A stretch of DNA of 18,853 bases from Phoronis ovalis (GCA_028565635.1 JAOXYB010017120.1:1-18853), one strand, 5' to 3'; shown: positions 1 through 9,393, counted from the stretch's first letter. Program-made: numbers and translations. Notes: generated from the letters alone by a model not told the origin.

Positions 1-870
1 TAATACTGTTGTATCTCAATGGCAGTGATACGGCTAGTACTTTTTCAAACTGTTGCTTTAGTTTCATTTATGATTTCAAGTGCAGCGTTTAAAACATGTA
101 TATTACAAAATATAAAGGCCTTTAAAAGTTATATAATATGTTATGTTCCAAAATTTTGATGATTTTTTTTGTAAGCTAATCTATTATAATAAATACATGT
201 ATTCCTAAACAAAAGTAGGATGGACGTATTCCAGTGGAGAGATTTAAAAAGTTCCCAATGAGATCGAAATACACTCTTTTTAAAATTTTCCTTAATACTT
301 TATTTTTTTACTTAAAAATCCAATTCTGTATGTTGCTAAACCTAGAAATTACTTCAAAACCTTAAAAAGCTCTAGTAAGCAATTTTATAATATGAATATT
401 AGTTATTATATTAAATACTTTGGGAGTACCTTACTCTTGTGTACCACTCGAAAGAAAACATATATATTATGTACCTATTTCCTGCTTTGGTTACTTTAGG
501 AGCTGACAAAAAAGTAAAATTCAAATTAAATTTTAAAACGTGCTAAATGATTATTTATATCTATATCTACAGTATGTGTATTTCAATTTAAAATATGTTT
601 TAAAACTTCTAATATCACCAAAAACTACAAATTGATACCTTTTGTACGTGCAATAGAGTATTTATCACTTATATATTCAGTATACTCAATAAAAAGAAAA
701 TTTTTGAATATGCTATTGTAAAATACGTCAATGTAAAACCAATTTTCCTTTAAACTGAGAAGAAATCAAAGTCTGAAATTCAGAACTTAAACGATGGCAG
801 AAGTGCCACTAGCATATTAATTAAACCACACATTCAATAATTTTCCAGTTATAGAATACGCAAAGTCCAT
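1..870 (-). other. 3' flank / probable 3' UTR of the collagen gene
   Basis: AT-rich, no coding exon seen. Reading leftward from the stop codon, the first canonical AATAAA on the minus strand is at 299-304, which would give a 3' UTR of about 560-600 nt. Weaker variants (GATAAA at 661-666, TATAAA near 385) occur earlier. The true cleavage site cannot be fixed from sequence. Confidence 0.45.
299..304 (-). terminator. Candidate polyadenylation signal AATAAA
   Basis: First exact AATAAA downstream of the TAG stop on the minus strand (TTTATT on the plus strand). In AT-rich DNA this hexamer also occurs by chance, so it is only a candidate. Confidence 0.35.
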
Positions 871-1125
871 CTACCGATTAAGAATTGTTAAATCCATGAT
901 GCATACTTTGCAACGACCAATATGGGACATAATGTCGCCAGCTTTTACTGTAGTAGATTGGAATCTTTGACCGGCTACATGAATCAACCAATAAGTGAAT
1001 TTGTCACTGAAGAAGTGACATTCCCCACGACTATTACATTCGACGTAGGGGTTGGCTCTGAAGTTTTCTAAACAACTTCCTGGACTTGATAGAGATTGAC
1101 CACCGCCCATGGCTCCAACAGTGTG
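871..1125 (-). CDS. Exon 13: NC1 C4 repeat 2 and stop (630-713)
   Basis: Last coding exon. It reads [18 protein letters not shown], then [26 protein letters not shown] and GRCKVC, followed by a short tail MDLTILNR and TAG. Its five cysteines complete the set of 12. Lys690 in VKAGD aligns with human Lys/Hyl211, the sulfilimine partner. Acceptor TTATTTTAG. Confidence 0.96.
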   Translation of the reverse strand, partial: HTVGAMGGGQSLSSPGSCLENFRANPYVECNSRGECHFFSDKFTYWLIHVAGQRFQSTTVKAGDIMSHIGRCKVCIMDLTILNR

Positions 1126-4100
1126 CTAAAATAATGAATACGTATATTAAGATAATTATAAAGCAGCAAAACAATAAAAAAAATCTGCTGCTATAAATTG
1201 TCAGGCATACAGTCGGTATCATCAAATGTTAGTTATGTCTTTATGTAATAACACAGATATTTACAACACTACAAGTTCCGGTTTTTATAATGTAGCGTGA
1301 TTATAGTTACATAGCCAATTTTAGAAACCGTTCGTTTTCAATGCAATCAATGACTTTTCTACAGATAACAAAAACAAAGGGCTCCAAGATCATGCATGAC
1401 CACCGACTTCTGGTATTAGAAAACTCACCATAACAAAACTGTATCCTGACCAGAGTTCATTCCAACCTTCAGGACAGGCTGGTGATCTCGTGCTTTGACT
1501 ATGAACAGCAATAGGTTCTGAATACGCATAACAAACAGCACATCTACTGACATAGGGTTTAATTTCTTCATCCGATACTGGCATCATAGGAGCCGTTCTC
1601 TCGGTTGATAGCCAGTAGCTTGTCGCTGTTCTTGAGGCGTAATGACAGGTATTACGGATACCACAGAACATGAAAGGCATTGGGCTGAACTCCAGCATAC
1701 ATGACCCAGATGAACCTGGAAGGAAAAGTGTTAAGTGTGATCACTTAGATAGCATAAAAACAATCCAGGAACCTTTAGTCAGAAGCACCCAACGAGGATA
1801 ATTGTTTATGGCTTTATATAGCAAATAAACATATTTTTTTACATGTGTCATACTTAGATAAACCATTTGGTAATGTAGCTTGGAAGGCCATTTCTGTTCC
1901 CCACTCACCAGCAAGCTGATTTTTTTTTAATTCACCAGCCAGCTAAAAATGCAGGGGAACTCTATCTGCCAGCTGAAATTTGCAAAAAAAAGATGTTGTT
2001 TTATGGGGTTCCGCGCTTAAGTAAATCATTTAGTGGTGTTGATGTGGGGAATTAGATCTGTTCCCCACTATCAGCTGGATGAACTGTTTAAGGTTTGCCA
2101 GCCAGCCAGACTCGTCTGGGGAACATATATTATGGGGAATTGAACAGACTCGATGGATGCTTCCGTTTAGTGAATAGCATTCGTATATTGTCGGGATTGT
2201 TTGATATTGCTAAGATTCCCACTGTTAAATTACAGCTGTTGTAGCTTATAAAGATATGAGCCATTTCGTAGAATTAGGAAAACTATTACTGATTATTATT
2301 CTGGAAGCGTCTTGGTACAAATACATGTTATACTTTTGTTACTGTGTTAGTACATGCATGTGGGAAACGCATCATGTCTTTGCACGCCATCAGTTGGGAT
2401 TTTATTCTTACCGAGATCTTGCACCATAGCTCTTCCTTCATCTTCAGTGTGTAACAAACTGTAACCTTCCCACAGGGTACCGTGATCATCAGGACACAGG
2501 GGTACATAAGAACTCTGACTGTGACGTGTATAGACAAAGGTCGTACGACCCATTCTACCAGTCAGACCTGTGGAACCTGTAACATTAAAAACAAACATGA
2601 TGTACAGGTTTACGGTTGCCTTAATTGGTAAAGTTGTTTATACGCTCTTTACACAAAACCAATAGTTAAATAATACTGATAAATTTATCTTCAAACTGAA
2701 TTAACAAATATTTTTGACATGCCTCGATGAAAGTGTAATGATTACAAGGTTTCATGACTAAATAATTATAAGTTAAACATTTCTTTCCTAAAATTAAACA
2801 AGATAAATAATTACAACATACCTGGAGTTCCAGGATTTCCAGGTGCTCCAGATGGACCAGGGTATCCAGGAAGACCTTGTGGGCCGGGATCTCCAGGACC
2901 ACCTCTTGATCCTGTAGGACCTAGGGGACCAGCAGGACCGGTATGACCATAACCATCAGCACCACGTGGACCGGCCTCTCCAGGGGGACCGGCAACTGGC
3001 ACAAATTGTCCAGGTTCTCCCTTTGAACCCTTGCCTCCTTGACCGGGTGCACCATCACGACCATCAAAACCAGGCAAACCATCCTCACCAGGGGGTCCAG
3101 TAAACCCCCGAAGACCGGAGTCTCCTCTTTCACCCTAAATAAACAGTGCTATAAAGTCTAATGAGGGGTGAAAACATTTTAGACTAAGATGAGTCATTGG
3201 CAATAAATCTCAACCATTCCACCCCGAAAGAAGTCTTAGTTATATTTTAGGTGAATTGTGCCACTGGCGATAACATTTTTGGATCGACTATTTATCAAAA
3301 ATGTCGAAATATGGACCCCATCGTATGCTAAAAAATCCTAAACATACCCCCTCCTATGCTAAATTTTTGTGACCCATTCAATTCAAATTTTTGTGATACC
3401 AGTTCCAACATTTCCCACATCGCACTATATCTACATATTTACTTCCCGATGGACTAGGCATCATCATCATACCCATGCCTTGTCTGAATGGGTTTGTTCA
3501 TATTGACCATGCTACGCCACAGAAGTCGTAAAAAGTACCCAGTAATATATCAAAATTCGTCAAAAAAAGGGCGAACTACCAGTGGGGAACTTCTCCGTCA
3601 GCTCAACACTCGCTAAGATTTCCTTAGTATTCTATCACCGGCGGGTTGAAAATAAATTGATCATGCAACTCAACCAGGCCTCCAGATCAAAGTTGCTTAT
3701 ATACATATGGCATTATGGTAGTTCAGAATTACACTTTGAACTGCTTTGTGATTGATATTATCTCCGAGCTGTTTTTTGTACTTAAACTTCAATTAGTAAT
3801 TCGTTCATATAGATACATACCTTACAATCCGAAAACCTGTCGTGATAATATAGTCACATAACGTTGGAAATTTAATAAATTGGTAATTTTATAAATAAAA
3901 GTAATTACCTTAGGACCCTCTGGACCTGCTAAACCTGGTAAACCAAAACCTTCAGATCCCTTGTTTCCTTTTGGTCCCTCAACGCCAACACCAGGAACAC
4001 CTCTTTCACCGCGTGGTCCAGGTGGGCCTTCTGGTCCGGGGAAACCAGTTTTACCCAAATTTCCTGGTGGACCGGGAAGTCCTCTACCAGTATCACCCCT

Positions 4101-7100
4101 GTCACCCTTTTCACCAGGGTCGCCTGTCAAACCGGGTAATCCATCGGGTCCTCGGTAACCGGGTTCACCACGACCACCATCGCGACCAGGTGACCCTTGA
4201 CCAGGTAGACCAGTAAGACCTGGAATTAAAACAACAAATATATTGTAAGTTACGTCATAAAATGCCTCTTCTGACACAAATATTAAAATTAATTGCCAAT
4301 ACTGTTATTATTATTAATATGCTGATGAGTTTTATTCGCCGCATGAATTAAAATAACTCTACATCTTGAAATCCTGCTAATATCTAATGACAAGAACCAT
4401 TTGTAACAATCCGGATGTAATACGAATTGCATTTTTTCCAATGAGAAGTAAAAACAGTCAAACTGACCTGGATCTCCCCGTTCACCTTTAGGGCCTTCAG
4501 TACCAGAGGGACCAGGTCGACCGAAATCTCCTGGATTACCCTGAAAATAAGAGTCTGCAGTGTAACTTTTTAAATACACACATTTTTTCATAGGAGCAAC
4601 TGAAAATGTTACGATACGGCATGCTATTCAGCAAACATATTTTTGATGTTATTGGAATACCTGGAGTCTACACAAAAGTATGTGGCGTTTTCAATTTTAC
4701 GGAAACTGTTCATCATTTTAAATGGATTATCACAAATTCCACAAGAAAGTTAAAATAAAATTTATACAGTACTAGTAGTCATTTCACGTTTTTGCGGGAT
4801 TAATGAAGGTTACCTCTCTTCTATTCATACGCGTAAGTTTGCATAAAGTCTCCCAGTTTGATGTATAGATAGTTATTGTTTTAATAATTGATATTATTGT
4901 TTCTTCAGATAGTTGACATGAATTGATAATTTATTTTCGTGATACTTACAGGAAGACCGTCCAAACCATTCCCACCAGGATTACCCGGGGAACCTGGAAT
5001 GCCTGAAATAAATAGCTAGAACTTTAAGAATAACAACGTACATAAGGTTATTATAAATACTTGAGCTGTCGACGAAGACCAGCAGATGCTGCAATACGTG
5101 AAATCACCTTGACATTGCTATCCAGGAACGCGTGAAGAAATAAGAACAACGTGTAAATGGGTGGAATTTTCTTTAGATATTACAGCCAGCGGTATCAGTG
5201 TTGTTTACGATAATAACAAGTATACTAGCAATACAAAGCAACAAGGTCGTAGACACTTTATGCGCGTATGAAAAAGGCGTTCATGTGCAGACAACAGGTA
5301 TTAATTTTTTTTGAAAAGTTACGACGAGTAGAAGTCGATCTAACTACATCAAGCAATTTTAATTCCAAATCATTCACTTTGAATTAAAGATCATGAAATA
5401 ATGGAATTTTTCACTCCAACAAGATGAAATACACCATGTACATTGAATATGCATGTCAAATGCAGGAAACTTCAGTGACATTTCCACTGTAAATAATTGC
5501 AATTACAATAAAACAAAAGCCGTGTGAAAAACTGTTTGAAACTACAATATATTTAACTTACCTCTTTCGCCCTTGTAACCAGCAGGACCTGGTGGCCCAC
5601 CCTGTGGGCCCCGGGGACCAACTATTCCAGAAGGACCCTAAAACGTAAAGTCAAGTATAATATTACGGGCATATGCAATGACGTTAACGTGCTTTTTCAG
5701 CAAAAATGTTACACTCCAATTTAATTAATACATATTTTACTTGGCTGTGGAACTGACAATTTAATCCAATCCTTTTATACATAAGGTGAACGATAAGAAG
5801 TCTTGTTTCACGTACGCAGGTGGCAGTGCCATCCCATCGGATAGGCTAAGGTTTCCATAATGTCCACCAGGACATAATCAGTCTGATTTAGCTTTAGCTT
5901 ACACTATCCAAGTAGATAGGAATGTATATATATCAGTATACCCTTAGGTCACAGGCCCAATTCATATATACACTTACTGGTTGACCATCACATCCGGGTA
6001 TTCCAGGAATTCCAATAGGGCCGGTTGGACCTCGGGTTCCAGTTGTGCCATCTAAACCATTTCTTCCACTCTCACCACGTAGACCCTGAAATCATTTTGT
6101 TGAGTAAAAGTATGAGATTTTAATATCGAATTCCATTTGAAAGAGTGTTGAGGAATCGGGAAAACACCTGATGTTTGCTGTCATTGTCTCTTACAAATCC
6201 GTGTTTTCTCTACTAATCGCCCCCTCTGGCGACTGAAATCAATAATCGCCCCGGTCTCCAATGATCGCTCAGGGGCGGTAATTTAAAGACCCTTTTAATG
6301 CTGTTGAGTTTTAAAAAATATATTTCTATTTATTAGTAAAATTTCTCCATATTTTCTTTAATAAGAACTTTGAGTCACTATTACTAATATACTTGCATAA
6401 ATTTCCACGCCAAGACCCGGTAGAGATGATTTGCTTTTTTCGCCAATCACTTTCACAACAATTATCCACGTCGAGCAAAGTGGTATATTACAGCACAGAT
6501 TTCTTTCGGCACGTGACCAACAATCTGATCATTTTAAAAAATAAATGCAGCACTGCGGTTGCATTTGTTTTCAGTAACGTACTGCTTTCTTAAGCTGTAA
6601 ATATGCTCTTTTAATCATAAAATGTTTGCATTGCAAGCAAATTTGTTGGTTTAATAAGCCGATTTATTGCTAAGCTAGAAATTTAAAATCTTCTTTATAC
6701 ATCGGTAAAAGGTTTGAAAAATATTCATGCCAGGAGTACAAAAATAAATCAATAATCACACCCCCCGCTCTTATAATTGCCCTCCTAGAATAATCCCCCC
6801 CTCGAAGCATTATTTTTAATGATCACCCAGGGTAATTATATTAAAACATACGGTATTAGCCCTCGTTTTTTGGTTTAAATATTTGCTGTTATATATGCTT
6901 GATTAGATGTTATTACATCACGCATCAAACCGTGGACAACTTTTAAAATACCTTGAACTCCTTTTAGCAATTCCATCAACACATGCAAAGAGGCACACAA
7001 AAGATATTTTTTTTCAGTGTATTAAGGATTTAGAATAGAGTCTGTTGTCAGTCCGATCACACATCATCGAGACATATGCACTTACTTCACTGACCCCTGT

Positions 7101-9150
7101 AGCCAACCACTATTATAAGAAATAAGACATTTTGCCACTTACCGGTTTTCCTGGTAAGCCGGATGGTCCTGTGAACCCTTGTTCTCCCCTATCACCTTTG
7201 GCACCTGTGAAACCTTCAGGACCTGTCAAACCTGGAAGACCAGATATTCCTGGACGCCCATCTAAACCCTAAAATAATACAACGAAACTTTAATTGTTTT
7301 TAGAGTGAAAATAATGGTTTAATACAAATATTAAAGGATAAGAATTTCAGTAGAACGTTACCGTGCAAGATAACATAAACATGTAGAAAATACAAAAGGA
7401 ACCAAATGCTATTCGCGCCGCAATGCATCGTACATTTATCACCATACAAACTTTCATCCGGATAAACTGGCTATGTAATCTTATGATAGAACCTTGTAAG
7501 AAAAATGAAATCCAACAGTGCCTGAAAAGAAATATATTACTCACATTTTGTCCTGGGTCACCGGGCAATCCGGGTTCTCCTTGAGATCCCTGAAATAAAT
7601 AAAGAAAATAATCAATCAGACTTACAGTTAGAGTATTAATAAAAACGCGTTGGACATTAAACCTGCAGCTAATTTTAATACTTAAAATGTTTATGTGCAT
7701 TATCAACTATACACAGTAGGTTTAAAAGCTTAAAGTATATAGTTGATACATAAATATTTAAAGTGCTTAAAACTTGCACTAATTAGCTAACGCAAGTATG
7801 TTGAAATCTGCAGAAATTCCACAAAATATTTTTGAAATTTAATCTTGTGGCCCATCATTGATAAATCAATTATAATGACAAGTTTGTTAGTCAACATATT
7901 AAAAAAATGTCAAGGCTAAATCTGGGCCCTGAATAAACACTGCGCTTTGCAATATGTTAAAGTTTTAATCATTGGTACCTATTTAAGTTAATCTTAAGTA
8001 AACTGGTACTGTACTGTGGCTTACAGCTGTACAAAACTGAATATTTGTCCACTTGGTAATGGGACGGCACACAACTTGCGGCGTTATTACACTACAGTTC
8101 TATATTTAAAGTTCACCACTATGGTCTTAATGCTAAAACACTAAAAGCTTAGCTGAAGCCTGGAGCCGAAGAGCCTTTTCAAACATTTACTTTGAAGATT
8201 TAGTATACATGGGGCTCTAATCCACTCGAAAACTGTTTTTAGTATGTAATGACATATGGCACATACTTGATGTTTGAGTATATATGGTATATCATTACAA
8301 ACATACAGACCCCCAGGAGTGGACCTCCAATCGGCATCTTTTTTCGTGAATTGAAAAAAGTAGTAGATCGATCCGTGCCAGTAGGATATTCTATCAAGTT
8401 GGCTGTTTCCACTTGTATCATGAATGTAAAACCTGGTTAGATGATGCCAATGTTATCAAATAATTGGAATTTTAATAACTGCTCGCGGAGAAAATGTACT
8501 GAATGTTCTTTAGAAATGCATAACATAATCTACTTACGCGTTCTCCCGTTGGACCAGCTGAACCGTCAAATCCGGCAGGACCATGTTCCCCTTTCTCTCC
8601 AGCTGCGCCATCATAACCAGTAGGTCCTGGATAACCACGGGGACCGGATTCACCACGAGGACCTATGTCACCCTGGAAATTAATAGGTTGCATTATAGTA
8701 CGTAACAAGACAACAAATATAGCTATATGTAGCTATTAAGTCGGGACAATACAAGGAATGTCGATATGTATTTGTTCTACAATTTTTTTTTTCACAAAAC
8801 GTTGCACTTGTAAAACTTGTGTATTTTGTGTCCACGGGATTTAACGACGAAGCAAGCTTTCCTATAAAATTAATTTATATGAGAAAAACGCTCTACTTTT
8901 CACTTTATTATCCCCGTAAATAATTCTTTGTAAAAAAAATAATAAAACAAATTACCTCTGGACCCTTGACACCTTCACACTGGCAGTTACTTCGGCTGCA
9001 TTCACCCAATCTCTGCAATTCACGAACAACGTCTATATCTCCTCTCAAAGGATTATTACGAATATTAGTCCGTCTACTACTGAGACGCTGCCCATTTATA
9101 TATAAACTATGAGAAACAAGCAGCAGCAGTGAGAAAACGGTCCAATTCAT
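871..9150 (-). CDS. Short type IV collagen-like chain (13 exons, 713 aa)
   Basis: Extracellular collagen chain, expected to trimerise through its C-terminal NC1 domain and build a basement-membrane or related network. The CDS is join(871..1125, 1429..1715, 2412..2576, 2822..3134, 3909..4219, 4468..4540, 4950..5002, 5562..5637, 5978..6085, 7143..7268, 7545..7589, 8538..8672, 8956..9150), complement. Every intron is GT-AG, phases agree and the sum is 2142 nt. Domains: signal peptide about 1-21; basic linker with RGD at 36-38; 7S-like Cys motif at C51, C56, C58; Gly-X-Y about 60-488 with C199 in GIPGCDG; NC1 about 489-713 with 12 Cys. Vertebrate alpha(IV) chains have about 1,400 collagenous residues; this one has about 429. 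NC1 resembles type IV collagen very closely ([44 protein letters not shown]). The alternative family name is spongin short-chain collagen, but the 7S-like start and full cysteine set favour a shortened type IV collagen. The ATG at 9150 is chosen because it opens a clear signal peptide. Confidence 0.94.
1126..1428 (-). other. Intron 12
   Basis: GT-AG intron of 303 nt inside the NC1-coding region. I see no embedded element. Phase 0. Confidence 0.9.
1429..1715 (-). CDS. Exon 12: NC1, rest of C4 repeat 1 and start of repeat 2 (534-629)
   Basis: 287 nt. It begins [18 protein letters not shown] and contains [36 protein letters not shown] and GYSFVM, all classical collagen IV NC1 blocks. It supplies six cysteines. 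Met577 aligns with human Met93, one half of the sulfilimine cross-link. The human Asp78 position is Ala564 here, while the Arg76 position (R562) is kept. Donor ATG|GTGAGT. Confidence 0.96.
1716..2411 (-). other. Intron 11, containing a repeat-like cluster
   Basis: 696 nt, phase 1. Its middle third (about 1890-2150) is rich in GTTCCCC/GGGGAAC and CCAGC(C/T) motifs and is listed separately. The rest is unremarkable AT-rich sequence. Confidence 0.88.
1891..2147. repeat. Probable degenerate repeat element (TTCCCCA-rich)
   Basis: CTGTTCCCCACT occurs exactly at 1894-1905 and again at 2058-2069. Inverted or related GGGGAA motifs occur near 1953, 2046, 2118 and 2134, and the right edge TGGGGAATTGAACAGA (2132-2147) is an imperfect inverse of the left edge. 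CCAGC/CAGCTG motifs are also clustered. This suggests a small decayed mobile element or satellite fragment; I do not recognise the family. Confidence 0.4.
2412..2576 (-). CDS. Exon 11: end of the collagen helix and start of NC1 (479-533)
   Basis: 165 nt. The last triplets, [10 protein letters not shown], run into [11 protein letters not shown], the start of the first C4 repeat, followed by [18 protein letters not shown] and VQDL. These match the human NC1 blocks FLVTRHSQ, GYSLLY and GQDLG. It contains the first NC1 cysteine and ends with a split Gly codon before GTAAGA. Confidence 0.95.
2822..3134 (-). CDS. Exon 10: large Gly-X-Y exon with RGDS and three interruptions (375-478 plus a split Gly)
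   Basis: 313 nt. It opens GERGDSG, placing RGDS at 377-380. Interruptions are a short GK unit (408-409), the seven-residue GQFVPVA (416-422) and GYGHT (435-439). The last part, to GNPGTP, is regular. Acceptor GTTTATTTAG, donor G|GTATGT, phase 1. Confidence 0.94.
3135..3908 (-). other. Intron 9
   Basis: 774 nt, phase 0, between the two largest collagenous exons. It holds short internal near-repeats (TATGCTAAA and AAATTTTTGTGA, each twice, about 3326-3396) but no recognisable transposon or gene. Confidence 0.88.
3909..4219 (-). CDS. Exon 9: large Gly-X-Y exon with four interruptions (271-374)
   Basis: 311 nt, 104 residues, far larger than exons 2-8. Five-residue units interrupt the triplets: GQGSP (277-281), GRGLP (315-319), GVGVE (347-351) and GFGLP (361-365). 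Such short imperfections are characteristic of type IV collagen and add flexibility. RGD lies at 311-313. Acceptor AATTCCAG, donor AAG|GTAATT, leaving in phase 0. Confidence 0.94.
4468..4540 (-). CDS. Exon 8: Gly-X-Y with RGD (247-270 plus a split Gly)
   Basis: 73 nt from GNPGDF to GERGDP, ending with the first base of a Gly codon and donor GTCAGT. It contains an RGD tripeptide at 267-269. Confidence 0.91.
4541..4949 (-). other. Intron 7
   Basis: 409 nt, phase 0, AT-rich. Nothing recognisable inside. Confidence 0.88.
4950..5002 (-). CDS. Exon 7: Gly-X-Y, 18 residues (229-246)
   Basis: 53 nt that complete the split Gly codon from exon 6, giving [18 protein letters not shown]. Acceptor TTATTTCAG, donor CCT|GTAAGT, leaving in phase 0. 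Confidence 0.91.
5003..5561 (-). other. Intron 6
   Basis: 559 nt, phase 1 (splits a Gly codon). Nothing recognisable inside. Confidence 0.88.
5562..5637 (-). CDS. Exon 6: Gly-X-Y with a one-residue interruption (204-228 plus a split Gly)
   Basis: 76 nt, starting GPSGIV and ending GYKGER plus the first base of a Gly codon (phase 1). The four-residue unit GGPP at about 216-219 breaks the triplet register and accounts for the non-multiple length. Split Gly codons at exon borders are common in type IV collagen genes and unusual in fibrillar ones. Confidence 0.92.
5638..5977 (-). other. Intron 5
   Basis: 340 nt, phase 0. Nothing recognisable inside. Confidence 0.88.
5978..6085 (-). CDS. Exon 5: Gly-X-Y with the 7S-like GIPGCDG cysteine (168-203)
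   Basis: A 108-nt exon of twelve triplets. Near its end it reads [12 protein letters not shown], with C199 the only cysteine inside the triple helix. Human alpha1(IV) has GIPGCNG at the end of its 7S domain, where the cysteine takes part in inter-trimer cross-linking. Conservation of the heptad apart from N to D suggests the same module. Donor CCA|GTAAGT. Confidence 0.92.
6086..7142 (-). other. Intron 4, carrying a probable DNA-transposon remnant
   Basis: 1057 nt, the largest intron of the gene. Most of its length beyond 6190 is taken up by the repeat described at 6190-6860; the remainder is AT-rich filler. Confidence 0.88.
6190..6860. mobile_element. Putative non-autonomous DNA transposon (MITE-like)
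   Basis: The two ends share unusual C-rich motifs on an AT-rich background: AATCGCCCC (twice, 6214-6252) plus AATGATCGCTCAGGGGCGGTAAT on the left, and AATTGCCCTCC, AATAATCCCCCCC and AATGATCACCCAGGGTAAT on the right. The outermost sequences, CCGTGTTTT on the left and the reverse complement of AAAACATACGGT on the right, are imperfect inverted matches. The core is AT-rich and has no convincing transposase; a 66-residue plus-strand reading frame at 6393-6593 shows no recognisable motif. Boundaries are approximate and the family is not assigned. Confidence 0.45.
7143..7268 (-). CDS. Exon 4: Gly-X-Y, 42 residues (126-167)
   Basis: Fourteen uninterrupted triplets from GLDGRP to GLPGKP, between TTATTTTAG and CCG|GTAAGT. 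Both ends are in phase 0. Confidence 0.93.
7545..7589 (-). CDS. Exon 3: Gly-X-Y, 15 residues (111-125)
   Basis: A 45-nt exon, five triplets from GSQ to GQN, between a TTATTTCAG acceptor and an AAT|GTGAGT donor. It is in phase 0 on both sides, so skipping it would keep frame and triplet register. Confidence 0.9.
7590..8537 (-). other. Intron 2
   Basis: 948 nt, phase 0. A short imperfect palindrome lies around 8240-8310 (GTATGTAATGACATA against TATATCATTACAAACATAC). Open frames on both strands at 8239-8440 lack any recognisable domain and overlap each other, so I treat them as chance. Confidence 0.85.
8538..8672 (-). CDS. Exon 2: Gly-X-Y, 45 residues (66-110)
   Basis: Begins with an intact Gly codon after a TTTCCAG acceptor and ends CGC|GTAAGT. 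It encodes 15 perfect triplets from GDIGPR to GPTGER. GxxGER-type triplets, seen here and in exons 6, 8 and 9, resemble integrin-binding collagen motifs, although no classical GFOGER is present. Confidence 0.93.
8956..9150 (-). CDS. Exon 1: signal peptide, linker and 7S-like Cys motif (residues 1-65)
   Basis: Starts [15 protein letters not shown], a strong secretion signal probably cleaved around G20/Q21. A basic linker follows (RLSSRR), then an acidic/hydrophobic helix-like stretch ([13 protein letters not shown]), then [15 protein letters not shown]. In human alpha1(IV) the 7S domain opens with four cysteines followed by a GVKG collagen start; here the spacing is C-x4-C-x-C then EGVKG, so one cysteine is missing. 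The donor is GAG|GTAATT at 8955, phase 0. The start codon context has A at -3. Confidence 0.88.
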
Positions 9151-9393
9151 ATTGCACAGTTGGGGAATTTTCAGCTAATTACTTTTAGCCAGATATTAAT
9201 TGGTGCATGCAATTGCAACGTAAACAGTAGCAGGTTTCTAGACCTCACTGGAACCAATATCTTACTGGCGACTGGCTTCTTAAAGCCTACTTAAAATGAT
9301 TGGTGGACACTAGAAAATCAATCCAAATCTCTGTCATCTCTGGCATGCAAATTTACTTAATGATGAGAAACGGTGATAATACAATGTCTTGGG

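Noticed and set aside
1034-1225. Minus-strand 63-residue hydrophobic frame over exon 13 and intron 12
   Set aside because: Off-frame shadow of the NC1 exon and AT-rich intron; no domain.
3961-4216. Plus-strand proline-rich reading frames opposite exon 9
   Set aside because: They are the antisense shadow of Gly-X-Y coding sequence (GGN CCN reads back as proline/glycine codons); the minus strand has the true frame with splice sites.
4289-4591. A 100-residue minus-strand frame spanning exon 8 and its flanks
   Set aside because: Only 4468-4540 is collagenous and bounded by an acceptor and donor; the rest is intron read-through.
8239-8440. Overlapping 60-63 residue frames on both strands in intron 2
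   Set aside because: No motif, mutually overlapping, no splice signals that fit the collagen chain, and not glycine-repeated.
871-9150. Fibrillar collagen or a C1q-type short collagen
   Set aside because: The C-terminal domain is unambiguously a double C4/NC1 domain, and the interruptions and split Gly codons are of type IV kind.
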